This document shows, one piece after another, positions 23,311 through 35,143 of a stretch of DNA of 64,000 nucleotides. Made by a program: the position numbers and the translations under genes. Source of the DNA: Magicicada septendecula (Eukaryota; Arthropoda; Insecta; Hemiptera; Cicadidae). The DNA lies in the NCBI GenBank assembly GCA_034769895.1, contig CM068367.1, positions 1,311,395,046 through 1,311,459,045 of the forward strand. Reading direction: 5' to 3'. The notes beneath the pieces were generated by a model. That model was not told the origin of the DNA, did no database searches, and was given only the letters and a program-made list of their open reading frames with translations. How positions within the stretch are numbered: the stretch's first letter is position 1; each line of letters starts with the position of its first letter.

Positions 23311-25154
23311 TGCGACAATACAAGCATAGGCTGTAATGCACATATATAATATAAAATAAATATTTAATTTAATTTTAATAATATATAAAAGACGAGCAGA
23401 TGTGAAATTGGAAGCTGCCTTGCAAACAGGAGTGAACACACAGGATCACGCGATTACCGCTGCATGCGTGTACACAAGTAAATAGTGTGTGTGCGTGAAG
23501 CCTGTTTGAGCCTGAAAGTTTGCAACCTCTCCCCAAGTCAATGCTAAATTAAGAATATATTTAGTATTAAGCAAACCATAAATGTTAGCAAGAAGGTAAA
23601 ATCTTCTAAAAATGTGTAAAAATCAGACACAAGTGCAGTGCTAATTTTACGTAATTTGGACAATCAGTGCGAATTCTGTGTGATTTTTAAAGCATTATAA
23701 TTACACTAGTGGTGCTAGCATCATGATAATTGCCGTCACATAGGTTATTAAATTAGACAATATTTTATCACCGTGAAATCCGCATTAAACAGTGCGATTG
23801 GCGAAAAAGTGCAAAAATGTGAAATAGGACGAGAGTGGGGGATATCACGCCATGGTTCAACTGTCGACAGGCTAATTCCAGAATCGACAGCTGCAGTTTT
23901 CTTGGTGAATATAAATACAAGCCCAGGAGAGCTAATCTCTCTCTTCTAACAGTCTTTATTCGTGGCGGAACGCTATGTCCGTCAGAGACGCGAAATTTTA
24001 ATTACTTTGAACAGAGTTAGACAATATGTCTAACACCAATAAGACTTTTTGTTAAGCATAACTTATAAAGTAATACGGTAAATATTTCGATTTAAAATAG
24101 TAATGGAAAACAGTAATTAAAAATTACCATAACAAAGAAATCATCAGATGTCTACAAGTGATCTACATCTAAGAGCATTACTCCTGACTGAGGACGAGAG
24201 CACTACATGGCATAAATTCCAGACATAAAGGACGAGTCATCGGACTTCTGAGAGGAAAGCATCCAGGACTTCCGAGAGGACCCGGAGGAAGAGGACAGGA
24301 TCCAGGACTTCATGACTATGCAGGATTCACAACATCAAGGACTCAGGATCAGGAGAGGGTTGCTGAGGAACCGCTACAATTAAGGTGAAAGAAAGCCATG
24401 TATTCCTCATAACAAAAAACTTAATCAAAGATTGATAAACATTGTCAAAAGAAAGACAATAATTTCAAAAAAAAGTGTAATTTATAACTTATAAATATAA
24501 ATGTCTTGTATAAAAAAAATTATAGCATAATTTTTGAATTAATAATTTATTGAAAATATTTAAATTTAAATTGTAGAATAATTATGAAAGCATAATTTTT
24601 GAATTAATAATTTATTGAAAATATTAAAATTTAAATTGTAGTGTAATTATGAAAGCATAATTTTTGAATTGATAATTTATTGAAAATATTTTAATGTACA
24701 TTTGAAAGAATCAATTAGATTTGTTCAAAGAATGAACAAATAGTTAACGTAGTTAAATATTTTTATATTGAAAGCACACATTCAGACTGAGTAGTCCAGA
24801 CAGTATAACATAATGAAGAAATGTTTTTAATTAAAATTAATAATATTATAACTATGATATAAGCTTTATGTTGGTGATGAGATTACAGCAAACAAAGAAA
24901 CTTTGAAGCCATGTATAATGAGTATCGTATAACGAAGTAATCATTATTTGTATATTATTATTTCTTGATATGGTTGTTTAAATTAATAAATGGGAACATT
25001 TTGAATTTCCTAAAAAGGCTACCATTATTATAATTACACCTGAACCCCTAATTACTCGTACACGTTGTTAGAAATTTTATTTACTGTTGTATAATTTTGT
25101 CGCTCATGAGCGTGCGCCTGACACACTTACATTTTATAACGTTGTATCGTTGTA
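23311..25154 (+). mobile_element. 3' LTR of element B
   Basis: This is 1.84 kb beginning TGCGACAATACAAG. A TATA box lies at 23910-23917, corresponding to 16723 in the 5' LTR. It is longer than its partner mainly because a 63-base unit (cataatttttgaattaataa...) is present three times at about 24530-24690 where the 5' LTR has it once. It ends TTGTA at 25154, followed by the target copy GTAT. Confidence 0.8.
24530..24690. repeat. Three-copy 63-bp minisatellite inside the 3' LTR of B
   Basis: The word agcataatttttgaatt(a/g)ataatttattgaaaatatt recurs three times with the linker aatttaaattgtagaataattatgaa. The 5' LTR has one unit (17400-17460). The expansion therefore happened after insertion, or was specific to this LTR. 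Confidence 0.75.
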
Positions 25155-25158
25155 GTAT

Positions 25159-25495
25159 ATTAGTATTTTGTGTATTTTCTATGTTGAGTGCTTTGAAAGT
25201 TGTGTCATATTTTGTATTGAACTAATACCTGAACAACTATAAATCAATAGAAAACAAGACAAAACTTTCAAAGCACTCAACATAGAAAATACACAAACAC
25301 CACAATCACACACATAATACCAATTTAAAGTACCAGAGGCCAACAGGAAACCACAACAAGAATCAACCAACACACAAGTACTTCACAAGACTCAAAATCA
25401 GGAAGGCTGAAGATGGGAACACAAGGCTTCCCAAAACATGTTCCAAAAAGGAGAAGACGTCTTGAGGTAAAGTGACTATAAATATTAAATATATT
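25159..25495 (+). mobile_element. PLE3 palindromic insertion, centre and right arm
   Basis: The left arm resumes after element B and passes through the palindrome centre (about 25225-25245). It then returns as the inverse of itself: tgtgtattttctatgttgag at 25170 faces its complement at about 25280, and 25265-25495 is the inverse of 15930-16139. A decayed hammerhead-like motif on the plus strand lies at 25405-25444. With element B removed, the insertion is about 550 bases of pure inverted repeat. Confidence 0.65.
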
Positions 25496-25881
25496 TATTA
25501 TTTACAATTTATTAAATACTTATACACCTATGCTCACTCACACACACACATCGCACACACACGTGCACAATATTTGTGTGTATGTGAAATCTTGAAGATG
25601 ATGATAATATCATTCAAATATTTATCAAATTTTATTCAAATATTTTTACTATATTAACAACAGTAAAAAGTATGATTTCATATTATATGGAAATGTCCAA
25701 AGATTAGCTTTCAAAGGCCTATAAATGTCAGACTTTTTTTATCTTGTCAAACTACCTTGTACCTATATATTGTAACTTTTGCCTAAAATTGTTTTACTAT
25801 TTCATTGTTATTCTTAACTACCAGAATTTACATTAAATAAAAACAAGTTAATTAAGTAAGTTATTAAATTTTATATTGCAG

Positions 25882-26067
25882 AAGTATAACAGTTTGAGTG
25901 CAGACTGTGCAAAACCCGTACGCTTCACTCTGTCAAATGGAGTCCTTGAAAACAACCTTTGCACTGAAGATGATGACACAGGCATTGCTCTCAACATCAA
26001 ACGAGCAGTCATTTCCCTCTTCCAGAGTGCTGAGCTTCAGGAAGATGGTTCTGCTTCAAATTATGAG
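25882..26067 (+). CDS. apolpp: Apolipophorin exon (vitellogenin-N module, continued)
   Basis: The exon is 186 bases (62 codons), phase 0 at both ends, with acceptor tttatattgcag and donor GAG|GTAAGG. It encodes KYNSLSADCAKPVRFTLSNG, then ENNLCTEDDDTGIALNIKRA and VISLFQSAELQE. The stretch W/ALN.KRA.(I/L)S.FQ is a hallmark of large lipid transfer proteins, and the Cys residues fit the conserved disulphides of the N-terminal barrel. Translation joins cleanly to the previous exon (GPDGK|KYNSL). Confidence 0.88.
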
Positions 26068-26837
26068 GTAAGGTAAAATGAGGAGGAAATTGATCTGGTT
26101 TTGCTAATAAGTTAACAAGATAAATTACTTAACTGAAACTTAAAGATATAATTCTGCTTCAAAGATCTTTAAAGATGTAAATACCTTTGAAGATGTATAT
26201 ATTCGAGATGTAGATATCAAGTTTTAAATTTTATTTACTATGTGACGATTAATAGAAGTCTAATTCCTTTTAAAACTGTTTCAAAAATTATTAAATGTGA
26301 CTCATAGTAATGTATTAGTGAGCCAGAAGTCATTCATGTATCGTATTTTTATTATTACAAAAATATTAAATTTTACAAACATCAGTGGCCAGTGGTGTAT
26401 AAGCCCTTTAGACTAAAGGTAGAACAAATATCTGATAGGAAGTAAAAATGTCCTATATAAGGACGTACTATGGTTTATGAGTTTTTAATTTTTTAATTTA
26501 TTTGCAGTGTACCAAAATACGTAGCATTATAATACTAATATTACTATGTACTTTCTGCAGACTTATTTAGTACTTCATTTATGATTTGCCAAGATTACAA
26601 GTCGTGTAGTAAAAGACTATGTAAGAGCTATATCCACAATATATTTCACCATCTTGTCCAATGCATTATCCAAAGCTTGAACAGAGTATAAACCGATTAA
26701 ATAATGTCACAGGGCTGAGTAGCTTATAAAAATTTGTTTATACAAATTTCTTATTGCAAATATTCTTATATGTCACTATTTATATCACAAAATTAATAAT
26801 GTTGTGTAATTATATATATGTTTGTATTTGATTGCAG
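26068..26837. other. 770-bp intron
   Basis: A GT-AG intron (gtaagg ... gtatttgattgcag), AT-rich, with no recognised element. Confidence 0.7.
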
Positions 26838-26987
26838 TCAGATGTATTTGGAATATGTCCGACAGATTATACATTTTCAAAAGAAGGTAACGTCTTGTCA
26901 GTAAGGAAGTTACGCAACCTAAACCGATGTGCTCACAGAGAAGAATTTGCTTTCCCATTTCTGTCATCAGAGTTTACATCAAAGTCT
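26838..26987 (+). CDS. apolpp: Apolipophorin exon (conserved CPT / RNLNRC segment)
   Basis: The exon is 150 bases (50 codons), phase 0 at both ends, with acceptor tttgattgcag and donor TCT|GTAAGT. It encodes SDVFGICPTDYTFSKEGNVL, then VRKLRNLNRCAHREEF. The order D.(L/F)G.CPT.Y.F.K.G..L.V.K.RNLNRC.HR is what one expects in insect apolipophorin precursors and is the strongest single sign of that family here. The two Cys are likely a conserved disulphide. Confidence 0.9.
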
Positions 26988-27140
26988 GTAAGTATGGTTA
27001 TTTTATTGTCAATTATTTTATACACTTTAGGTATAGGTTGTTGAATTCAGTATGAGAATATACGTTTACTCGTATGAGTGCATATCAACCATTAATTATT
27101 TTTTAAGTTAATGCATCCAGAAACCAAGGTAAATATATTG

Positions 27141-27270
<130 letters not shown>

Positions 27271-27404
27271 GAGAATGATCAGTGATTCAGTGTGGTTGAA
27301 ATGTTGAAGTTTAATTATTATTGTTTTATTGGTTGTAGGACCAGGATATTACAGCTATTACACAATATTACACTATATTACATATAATACAGATATTACA
27401 TAAC

Positions 27405-27640
27405 ATTAATGTATGGGAAAATCTCAGTATATACAAACGATAATAATAATTTGCTAATTAAAGAACAAATTTAAAAAAAAACAAGGGAAATTTAAATTTA
27501 TTAAACTAATTTAACAATTTTATTAAACTAAATATAAAATATAATCATTAAAGATTATTTAAATTTTTACATAATCAAAACAGCTGATTATGTAAACAAA
27601 TATTACAATGATTAAAAAAATATTTTGAAAAAATACAAAT
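27405..27640 (+). mobile_element. Diverged PLE1-like tail remnant
   Basis: The segment atgtatgggaaaatctcag followed by aatttgctaattaaagaaca matches the C-terminal coding end of PLE1 (its NIWENLNIYKH...LLIKEQ region at 50424-50490). Further on, aaaacagctg and attacaatgatt match the PLE1 3' UTR. It is clearly more diverged than the copies at 49-53 kb, so it is an older insertion. No other PLE part is visible. Confidence 0.6.
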
Positions 27641-27715
27641 TGATGAAGAATTTATACACACATATCTAATGATACAAATATACTTTCAGAAAAATTTAAT
27701 ATTTTCTAACACAAT

Positions 27716-27846
<131 letters not shown>

Positions 27847-27955
27847 TGAACTTTGTTTCATTCTGCAATCTATAAAACAGTAAATAGTAAAACCTATTTC
27901 TCTACACAAGTATTCTACAGATATCTTGTAACTTGTATTCATACAGTTCATACAG

Positions 27956-28136
27956 TCTACACCATTGCTGGAGGCACAGTACGATATACATCAAGATATA
28001 GAAGGTGGAGTTCTGAAGAGTGCAAAAGGAGAAGAAGTGTATGATTACCGTCCGCTACTTAGTTCTGAATCAGGAGCCAAAGTAACAGTTTCCACAAAAC
28101 TTACTTTACTAGGAAGCAGAAAAGGAAGTGTACCAG
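27956..28136 (+). CDS. apolpp: Apolipophorin exon (SPLL..Q segment)
   Basis: The exon is 181 bases, entering in phase 0 and leaving in phase 1 at CCAG|GTAAAT. It encodes STPLLEAQYDIHQDIEGGVL, KSAKGEEVYDYRPLLSSESG and AKVTVSTKLTLLGSRKGSVP. The pattern (S/T)PLL...Q......G.L..A...E...YRP...(G/E)SGA...V..KL.L fits apolipophorin between the CPT/RNLNRC region and the helical domain. The phase-1 exit matches the next exon's two-base completion (Gly/Ala codon). Confidence 0.85.
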
Positions 28137-28780
28137 GTAAATATTATTTTAAAAAGAAATTATGATAAGACAGTTGCATTGTTTTTAGTCTTCTTGCTTT
28201 TTCTGACCATGTTGGCAATCAAAATACAGTCAAAGACTGGTGAAATCAGTTACCCAAGAGCTTAAGGCCTGGTTAAGAACTTAGCCAGACTTAGAACTAG
28301 ATATAAGTATCATATTATGCAAGAAATATCTTTAAATTTCTATTGTACCAGAAAAAAATTTATATATTAAAAAACAGGGATAAAAATATAGAGCAAAATA
28401 TATTTTATGTATTGAGCAAATGAGAACAGTAATCATTTACTATAAAATTTTATAGTGGTATCATTGTCAAGTATTTAATAACAATAAATTATCATGTCAC
28501 CTATAAAATTATTTGCCACTAATTACAGTTATATTACAATAAAAAGTAGAATAGTCTATTCAAATTGGTTACAAAATGTGAAAGTCATTGCCGGTACATT
28601 TTGTATTAAAATTACTAGTCCTCCAAAAAAAATGTGTGTAGTTCAACATCTGCGGTATTAACCACATTTCACCAAGTTAATTAAGTTCTAATTGTTTCAA
28701 CTTACTATGTGTATTATTATTGTGTCTAGTTTTGATTTCTATCAGGACTAACATTTTAATGAGCTACTGTTTTGTTCCAG
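28137..28780. other. 644-bp intron
   Basis: A GT-AG intron (gtaaat ... tgttttgttccag). AT-rich; nothing else recognised. Confidence 0.7.
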
Positions 28781-29012
28781 CTAATGGCAACAAAGGACAA
28801 ACACTTTTCTTCCAAGTACCACATGAGGAGGACAGTGCTGCCAACGCTAATGCTCTTTTGAAAGCACTACAGGATACTGTTAGTGAATTTGAATCATCTG
28901 TTGGACACACAGCTGCCAAGAACTTCTTAAACCTTGTCGATGTGCTGGAACACGCAACCAAAGCTGATATTTTGGCTGTATACTCTCAACTCAAAAACAA
29001 AGATACTGCAAA
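28781..29012 (+). CDS. apolpp: Apolipophorin exon (start of the vitellogenin-N helical domain)
   Basis: The exon is 232 bases, entering with two bases that complete an Ala codon (G|CT) and leaving in phase 2 at AAA|GTATGT. It encodes NGNKGQTLFFQVPHEEDSAA, NALLKALQDTVSEFESSVGH and AKNFLNLVDVLEHATKADIL. The amphipathic helices (LL..L........V.......F..LV..L......D(I/L)....) correspond to the alpha-helical part that follows the beta barrel in the lipovitellin-like fold. The gene must continue, since apolipophorin precursors are over 3,000 residues, but no further exon is found up to 64000. Confidence 0.87.
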
Positions 29013-29841
29013 GTATGTCTATTTACTTCAGCATAATTACTAATACAGCAAATAATGAAATCATACGATTGTCATAAAAATTTGAATTAAAAATGATTTC
29101 ATTATAAGAATTCTAATACTATATTTTCTGAACTTCAAAAAAAATTGGTTTAATATTGTTTAAAGATTTAAAAATAAAAATTAATGTTTTCTGGTTTAAA
29201 TGCAATTTAAACATTATTTTAAATAGCACCAGTCATGTAATGAGTTAGGCGGGTGATAGAAAAATCTCGTGAGTTTCACATTCTATCATACATGTTGTAA
29301 CGGTGCAGTCTAGCATTGATTAAAAAAAAGACAAGCTCAGCGGTACCATCTGTAACTGCAACTGCCGTTACATTAAATTTTAAAACTAGGTGTTTGACCT
29401 AGACAGAAGCAAAAAATGTGCTGGAACCAATTGTGACAGGACTTGCAAATAAAACGCTAATTCAACGATAACAATTTGTTTTTTATTAGTGTTTCATTAA
29501 TAACTTGAATTAATTGAAAAATAGCAAGTATCATAATTACATAAGATTATTCCAGTAAATTATTTCATTAATTCATATCAATTATCATTATCATTATCAT
29601 ATTGAAAATCTCAAAACATCAGTTAACAAATTGAATCTGACAAATTAGATATGCATACACATATGTAAGGTATTCGCATTATTAGCAATGTTTATTTATC
29701 AGGATGAGCATTACTATTAACAATAAGAAGTAATTAACAATATTTAAAGGCATATTCTTTAACAATTAAGAATAAATTAACAGAGATGTATACACAGGAC
29801 ATGTTTCAACCAAATGTTGCTCACTATGAATATTTAAGAGA

Positions 29842-29843
<2 letters not shown>
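29013..29843. other. Intron DNA
   Basis: AT-rich intron start after the gtatgt donor; no exon or repeat family recognised. It includes the short direct repeat atcattatcattatcat near 29580. Confidence 0.55.

Positions 29844-29884
<41 letters not shown>
29844..29884. repeat. (AT)n tract at the left edge of element E
   Basis: About 20 perfect AT units directly abut TGTAACAAATA of element E. A second (TA)n tract abuts its right end at 37566. Confidence 0.9.
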
Positions 29885-29887
<3 letters not shown>

Positions 29888-30417
29888 AACAAATATTTTA
29901 CAAGGTTGTTATTCTCAGGGTTTAATTAAGCTCCACGTTGGTATGCGCCAATTTGTAACAAATAACTCTCTTTGTGTTTCTTATTTATATTACAGTTACA
30001 GTTTGTAGTTAATTTAAAAAAATTAAATTAACTAATTCGATCTGTTTAAGGAAAATGTTTATTATGTTATCATAGAGGTGACCTCCTGCAACTCAATATT
30101 AATAAAAATTTTATTTATTATATCGTTGCTGCAACTTGTATGTAGAACATAGCCCTGTGTTAATCAATTACTAAATGTTTACCAGATGATATCTCTATAT
30201 TACTTGTATTTTAGTTAATAATTCGATAATTCTCTCCAACCCTATTCAGTCTGTATTATTTAAATTAGTTCAAAAGTTGCGAAGGAAATATGTTAGTTCG
30301 GCGATCTCACGTTCCACCAGCTGTCTACAGCAAGAGCTGCTATTCGTAATTGACTCACCCTTATAGGTTAGTTTGTTTCACCTGATAGTTAATCACCTTC
30401 TTTACCTGTAAATTACT

Positions 30418-31080
30418 CCCCCATCAAAATACAATACCTATTCTACAATAATACAAAACATCATTACATACAAGAAGGATTCTTTATTTGTATTACTTTT
30501 TAATTTCCAACAGTGTTCTTCACAGTTATGTGATCATTATATCGATCGTACAATGCTGAATCGATTTGTTAATGGACTAGTCCAGTATAATACAGTTTAA
30601 ATATAATTTTGTTTATCTCTTATCCCAGGGTGCGTGTGATTCTTTTAACGATTAGTAAGGCCAGGTAATGCAAAATTAAGGTTACTAAGTATTACAAATT
30701 GTTATTAATTCTTAATGTATAAAATTAAATATAAGCTGGTGTTACAGTACAATGCGATTCTCAAGATAGCCGTGTCTGTTTACAAACGCTTGAAGACTTG
30801 CTGATGAGGTTACTTTTGTCCAGAAAATGTGTCCAGGTTATTAATAAAGATGGGAAGGTGATGTCCTGGAGTGCAACAGGAATTCTTCTATTCTTCGTTC
30901 TTCTTCACGATCCTCGTGGTTGTCGGTCCCAGTGGAATTGGTGTAGTATTATAATTTCTTTCCTCTTGGAAGTGAGGTTTAAGTCTCCCGTACCAAAGGT
31001 TCTTGTGTATATTTGGTTTATAATTTCCTTAATTCAGACTTCTTGTTCATTCAATAAGTATCCTGGTTCAATGGGAAATC
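30418..31080 (-). pseudogene. Decayed integrase tail of element E
   Basis: In broken minus-strand frames the words FPIEPGYLLNEQEV, WYGRLKPHFQEERNY and TPIPLGP appear. The motif (V/W).(V/Y).RLKPHF is typical of the end of Ty3/gypsy or BEL integrases. The rest of 30418-30840 has no recognisable coding content. The call rests on a short motif. Confidence 0.35.
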
Positions 31081-31084
31081 GGGT

Positions 31085-32143
31085 TGTAACTCTACGATTT
31101 ACATTTAATTATAATTCTCTTACCTTCGGGTTTTTATTCCAAAGTCTTTCAGACGAAAACAGCTGCAAAAAGGATTACTTGGATTTGATATGTTCAATAA
31201 TTACGTTAACACCAAAATTTTCAAATTGTAACAAATTATCTTTCTTTTTTATTTAGCACTCATAATACAACAGGTTATTATATTTTTATGACTACCTTTT
31301 CTTGCTGTTATCAATAAATTGTAAGTAATTATCAATCAGAACGGGTATACATCCAAAAAAAACTTTCCTTAACTATTTCTAAATAGTACCGTAACGTATA
31401 GTAAAGAATTAACTATAATGAATTCTATTTAATGAACCAATACGTAATTTATCTGTTACCTTAGAGATCTCATTTAAGCTGGACATTTTTATTGAAAATA
31501 ATAATTTTTTTATTATTGAAAAATTATAATTTGTTTTGGCCATTTAATTATGTGCTTTCGCTTTTACTTAACTGCCCATGGTCCAATTCGTAGCACTGCC
31601 TGTTGAGACGCTTGCTTGGTTTCGACGCACTCCGACACTAAGTTGCATTGAGTTTAGTTGTTGTTAATTACTTTAAACTTTATGCACTGTAAAGTATATA
31701 TTTATATAGCTGGCTGGCTTTTAAAATTTGCTCGAGCGCTTGGATGGTAAATAGGCTAGCCACGCGGCCATGAATTGCAGTAGAACTTTTTATAAATGTT
31801 TTAACACTTAGCTAGATAGGCCGAATTTATTTTACGGCCTATCTTGTACTCCCGAGGCCACTGTTTTAACGAACTTGTCAGACTGCTCTTTACTGTCCGA
31901 TGCAAACACTGGTGAAGAAGTGTGCTTACTCATGACACACAGCAGACTGGGTTTCACACAAGCCTGCTGCTATGTGATTACGCAATGCGTCTGGCAGTTG
32001 TTTTGGCTGACTGTATGTGTGTTGCATTGCTGTACTGGAGGCTCCTTACAGGTGAAAGTCTGGCAATTTGGAAAGTGCTTAAAATGATGATTTGAATTAA
32101 TATGAAATTAAACTGGGGTGGCTCACAAATCCGTACCGTCACA
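31085..32143 (-). mobile_element. 3' LTR of element C
   Basis: A 1,059-bp LTR (minus strand TGTGACGG ... GAGTTACA) nearly identical to 35164-36222. The outer flank is GGGT (31081-31084). On its inner side a polypurine tract (ATTGGGGGGGTAT, minus strand) precedes the LTR start. Small open frames inside (e.g. 31875-32087) recur in the other LTR only because the copies are almost identical. Confidence 0.9.
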
Positions 32144-33668
32144 ATACCCCCCCAATAAGAGATTGAAGGCCGAAGCGTTCAAACTCTTATTGCCTAAACC
32201 TAAGAGGATCAGTGAGGATATGGCGCCGCAACCCCCCTGAACACTCTACTACATCATGGGTTCTTACCCCCCTAGTCTGGCGACTGCGACAGCACCCATC
32301 CGATCTTACGGGACTTCTCTACTCAAGATCCCACCACCATAAGCTCGGACAGATACCCGCCCCAGTATCGCCTGACTTTAAAACATGTAATTAAAAATTG
32401 ACAAACGGCCTTCCATCACTCCATATCCCACAACTGGTTTGTTTCCTCTTAGCCGTACTGGTTCATTGACAACGAACTGGCTCATTTTATATATTATAGA
32501 CCCTAAAGAATAATATTAATAAAACAATATTGGTTTACAATGATACACATAAATTCCAGTTAAATTGAATAATATTCCCCATACAATGTTGCCCTCCAAA
32601 ATGGTACATAGATTATACAAGGTATCCTTACCCACTATATATGTACAAGACAAAAAATTCATGACATATGAAAAATCTATATGGACCGTAATATACACAT
32701 CTTATTTTCCAAGCACTATCTCAGCTTGGACGTTCTTTCAGTTTTCAGTTTAAATGAATATTTTAATAAGTTAAATCCTTATTTACATCAATTAGTATTT
32801 ACTTTATAATTCCAATTTGAATTTAAATGAAAATAAAGTTAAGTTCATTATTAAAATCATTGTTTCTATGTTTAATTTATTTATTTTATTAATAATAAAA
32901 TAATTTAATTAATCATTAGTTTAATTGTATTTAATTTACTTTAATTAATTCAATTACTCTCAAAAGTTACAGTAATTGCCTCATTATTATTTGGTCTGTA
33001 AAAAAAAATTTAATTTCAATTCTCTTCTGTCACAATAAGATACTGATTCAGCAGACTACAACAGTTTTTGTTATGGTCACCAAGTATGTCTGTGAACCTT
33101 AGTCTCAACATACCACACCTGTTTATATAAACACTAGTCTGCAAGACTCACATAGTATAAACATCCTGGTTACATCATATTAACACCTGTACTTTTCAGT
33201 CTTTATAAATTTTTTAGATAACATATTTATCAATGTCTATTTCTTACAGTTCAACCAAATATACTTTTAATTCACCTTTCAATTATTATTACCTTTCAAT
33301 TACAGTTTCTATTTAATATTATTATCTCAATACCATTATTATTATTATTACACTCTTTTCACACCTGTAAGCATTTTATTCTATCTGATTAGTATTCTAG
33401 ACTTTATACTTACAATCCACTTATTGACATGAATACAAAATACACACCACACACACACACCAATAACTCCATGTAACCTCTGAAACATTTAACAACAATG
33501 TTATTTCATACAAACAATTCAACATTTTATAATACATACAATTAATTTCACTACACATGTATTTACAACTCTTCAGCAATAATTATTCAGTTACATCACA
33601 CTTCAATGTCAAAATTCAGCTAGGTCATTACCATATATTAACATATTCAAAATGTTCATTTATGAATT
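32144..33668. other. Non-coding internal part of element C
   Basis: AT-rich DNA between the polypurine tract and the end of the gag-like frame. No enzyme motifs were found in any frame. It may carry packaging or replication signals of this non-autonomous element, which is inference. Confidence 0.6.
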
Positions 33669-34994
33669 TCAACCTCCATCGTCAAAAATTAATCGGGGTT
33701 TCAAATAACAATTTTCAATTTTATTTACATTCTGTATACGGTTATCTTGTATATAGTAACCATAAAATTTCTGTTTGTTCATTTTACCATAATAATCATA
33801 TACCAGGTCAACATCAGTATTCTTTGTAAAGTCTCCATCAGTAATGTTCATTATCAAGTCAGTTATTTTTTCATCATAAGGTAAATTATTATTGTTTGAA
33901 CATGTATCATCAAAATAATCTTCATTCTCTATTTTAACAGGTAAGTATTTCGTCTCTAACATCTCTCTCAACTCATTATAGTCTCTCTTTACTTTGTATA
34001 ACTCTGTCTCTCTTTCACTACACCATTCTATATTTAAACTTCTCTCATCATAACACCATATCATACTTTCTCTCTCATTCCATGCAGAGGGTACAAAATT
34101 ATTCAACAAAATTAAGCAACTCAAATCTTTCACTAATAAGGGTCTCTTGCCCTCCAATACTAACAATTTTGAACACTCTGGTTCATCACAAATAAGGGGA
34201 AAATTTACTCTCTGCCCTACACATTCATCTACTCTTTCTTTCCATTCCTTTTCCAATTCAACAACACTAATTATTACTTCATTACAACTTATCATTTTCT
34301 CACTCTCACTTACTGTTTCACTATCTATTTTCAGCATATCACTCTCTGATACCACATTCTTAATTATATCATCATTATCATTTTCAATATCACTGTTAAC
34401 ATTTGTTAATTTCTTACTTTTAATCTGTTCTGCTACTGACTCTACTATTTGTTCTTTCCATGTATTGAAACATTCATTCGTCTGTTGTTTCATATCATAT
34501 AAACGCTCATCAAATTTTGTATTCATTTCGCATAAACGCTTATCAAATTTTTGGTCAATATTATTTATATCGCCCTTTAACTCATGGAACTTACTATTCT
34601 GTATATTGAATTTAGCGTCCGAGTCACTCTTCTGTTCATCAAATTTCGCGTTAAAACTACTCAAGTTATCAGATATTGTTTTCATGAAATTACACATATC
34701 TTCCATTGACAACTGTTTAATTCGTGTTGTCGTTGGGGTAGATTGTGCTACTACATTTTTGTCAGTGAAGCTGACTTCATTATTAATTTTATTTTCCCTA
34801 TTCAATTTTGGGGTTATTTGGATCCCCGAATCATCTGCATTATTTATTTCATTTGTAATATCTGGTTTTATTTTATTGTCCTGACTCCCATCTGGAGTCG
34901 AGTGGACCTCAATATTATGCATAATGGCCGATTCATCAAAATTGTCAACATTAGTTACTTCATTGACATCATTATTCGCTGCCATTTTATACAA
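33669..34994 (-). CDS. gag-like coiled-coil protein of element C
   Basis: A 441-residue open frame starts MYKMAANNDVNEVTNVDNFD about 150 bases inside the primer-binding site. Residues about 95-210 form a strong coiled coil built from repeated FDE/FN..-type words (AKFDEQKSDSD, KFNIQNSKFHEL, QKFDKRLCEMNTKFDERLYDM). A second half rich in Glu contains WNERESMIWCYDERSLNIEW and WKERVDECVGQRV. No zinc knuckle or aspartic protease is present. The place in the element and the resemblance to the N-terminal gag coiled coil of D and F support a gag role; the second half was not matched to a known capsid fold. Confidence 0.6.
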   Translation of the reverse strand: MYKMAANNDVNEVTNVDNFDESAIMHNIEVHSTPDGSQDNKIKPDITNEINNADDSGIQITPKLNRENKINNEVSFTDKNVVAQSTPTTTRIKQLSMEDMCNFMKTISDNLSSFNAKFDEQKSDSDAKFNIQNSKFHELKGDINNIDQKFDKRLCEMNTKFDERLYDMKQQTNECFNTWKEQIVESVAEQIKSKKLTNVNSDIENDNDDIIKNVVSESDMLKIDSETVSESEKMISCNEVIISVVELEKEWKERVDECVGQRVNFPLICDEPECSKLLVLEGKRPLLVKDLSCLILLNNFVPSAWNERESMIWCYDERSLNIEWCSERETELYKVKRDYNELREMLETKYLPVKIENEDYFDDTCSNNNNLPYDEKITDLIMNITDGDFTKNTDVDLVYDYYGKMNKQKFYGYYIQDNRIQNVNKIENCYLKPRLIFDDGG

Positions 34995-35143
34995 GTTTAT
35001 ATAATGTTACACAAGAATATTAATCTTATCCACTATTGACTTAACCCTTTTTATATTTAATTTACCAAAGCGTCCTCCCTCTCAAATAACCCTTTCTGCA
35101 GCTTAATTAGGTCTGGCGAATATAGGTTGTAACCTATACTCGC

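Larger units (their letters stand above)
16144..25154 (+). mobile_element. Ty3/gypsy LTR retrotransposon B (fossil, full length)
   Basis: The element has LTRs at 16144-17902 and 23311-25154, a gag region, protease, RT, RNase H and integrase in the order usual for Ty3/gypsy, and no envelope gene. A 4-base target duplication GTAT flanks it (16140-16143 and 25155-25158). It inserted into the left arm of the palindromic PLE3 scrap in the intron of the apolipophorin gene. Coding frames are interrupted about eight times or more, so it is a broken fossil of moderate age. Its integrase resembles those of families A and D. Confidence 0.85.
15865..25881. other. 10-kb apolipophorin intron carrying nested elements
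   Basis: This GT-AG intron lies between two in-phase coding exons (both junctions phase 0). It contains a palindromic PLE3 scrap (15930-16139 and 25159-25495), and Ty3/gypsy element B (16144-25154) sits inside that scrap. Removing both leaves an intron of only several hundred bases. 25500-25881 is plain AT-rich intron DNA with a short CA-rich tract (25531-25571). Confidence 0.75.

Noticed and set aside
31875-32087. 70-residue frame that recurs at 35954-36166
   Set aside because: Same reason: it sits inside the two almost identical LTRs of element C.
34147-34884. 245-residue Ser/Phe-rich plus-strand frame
   Set aside because: Shadow of the element C gag-like gene on the minus strand.
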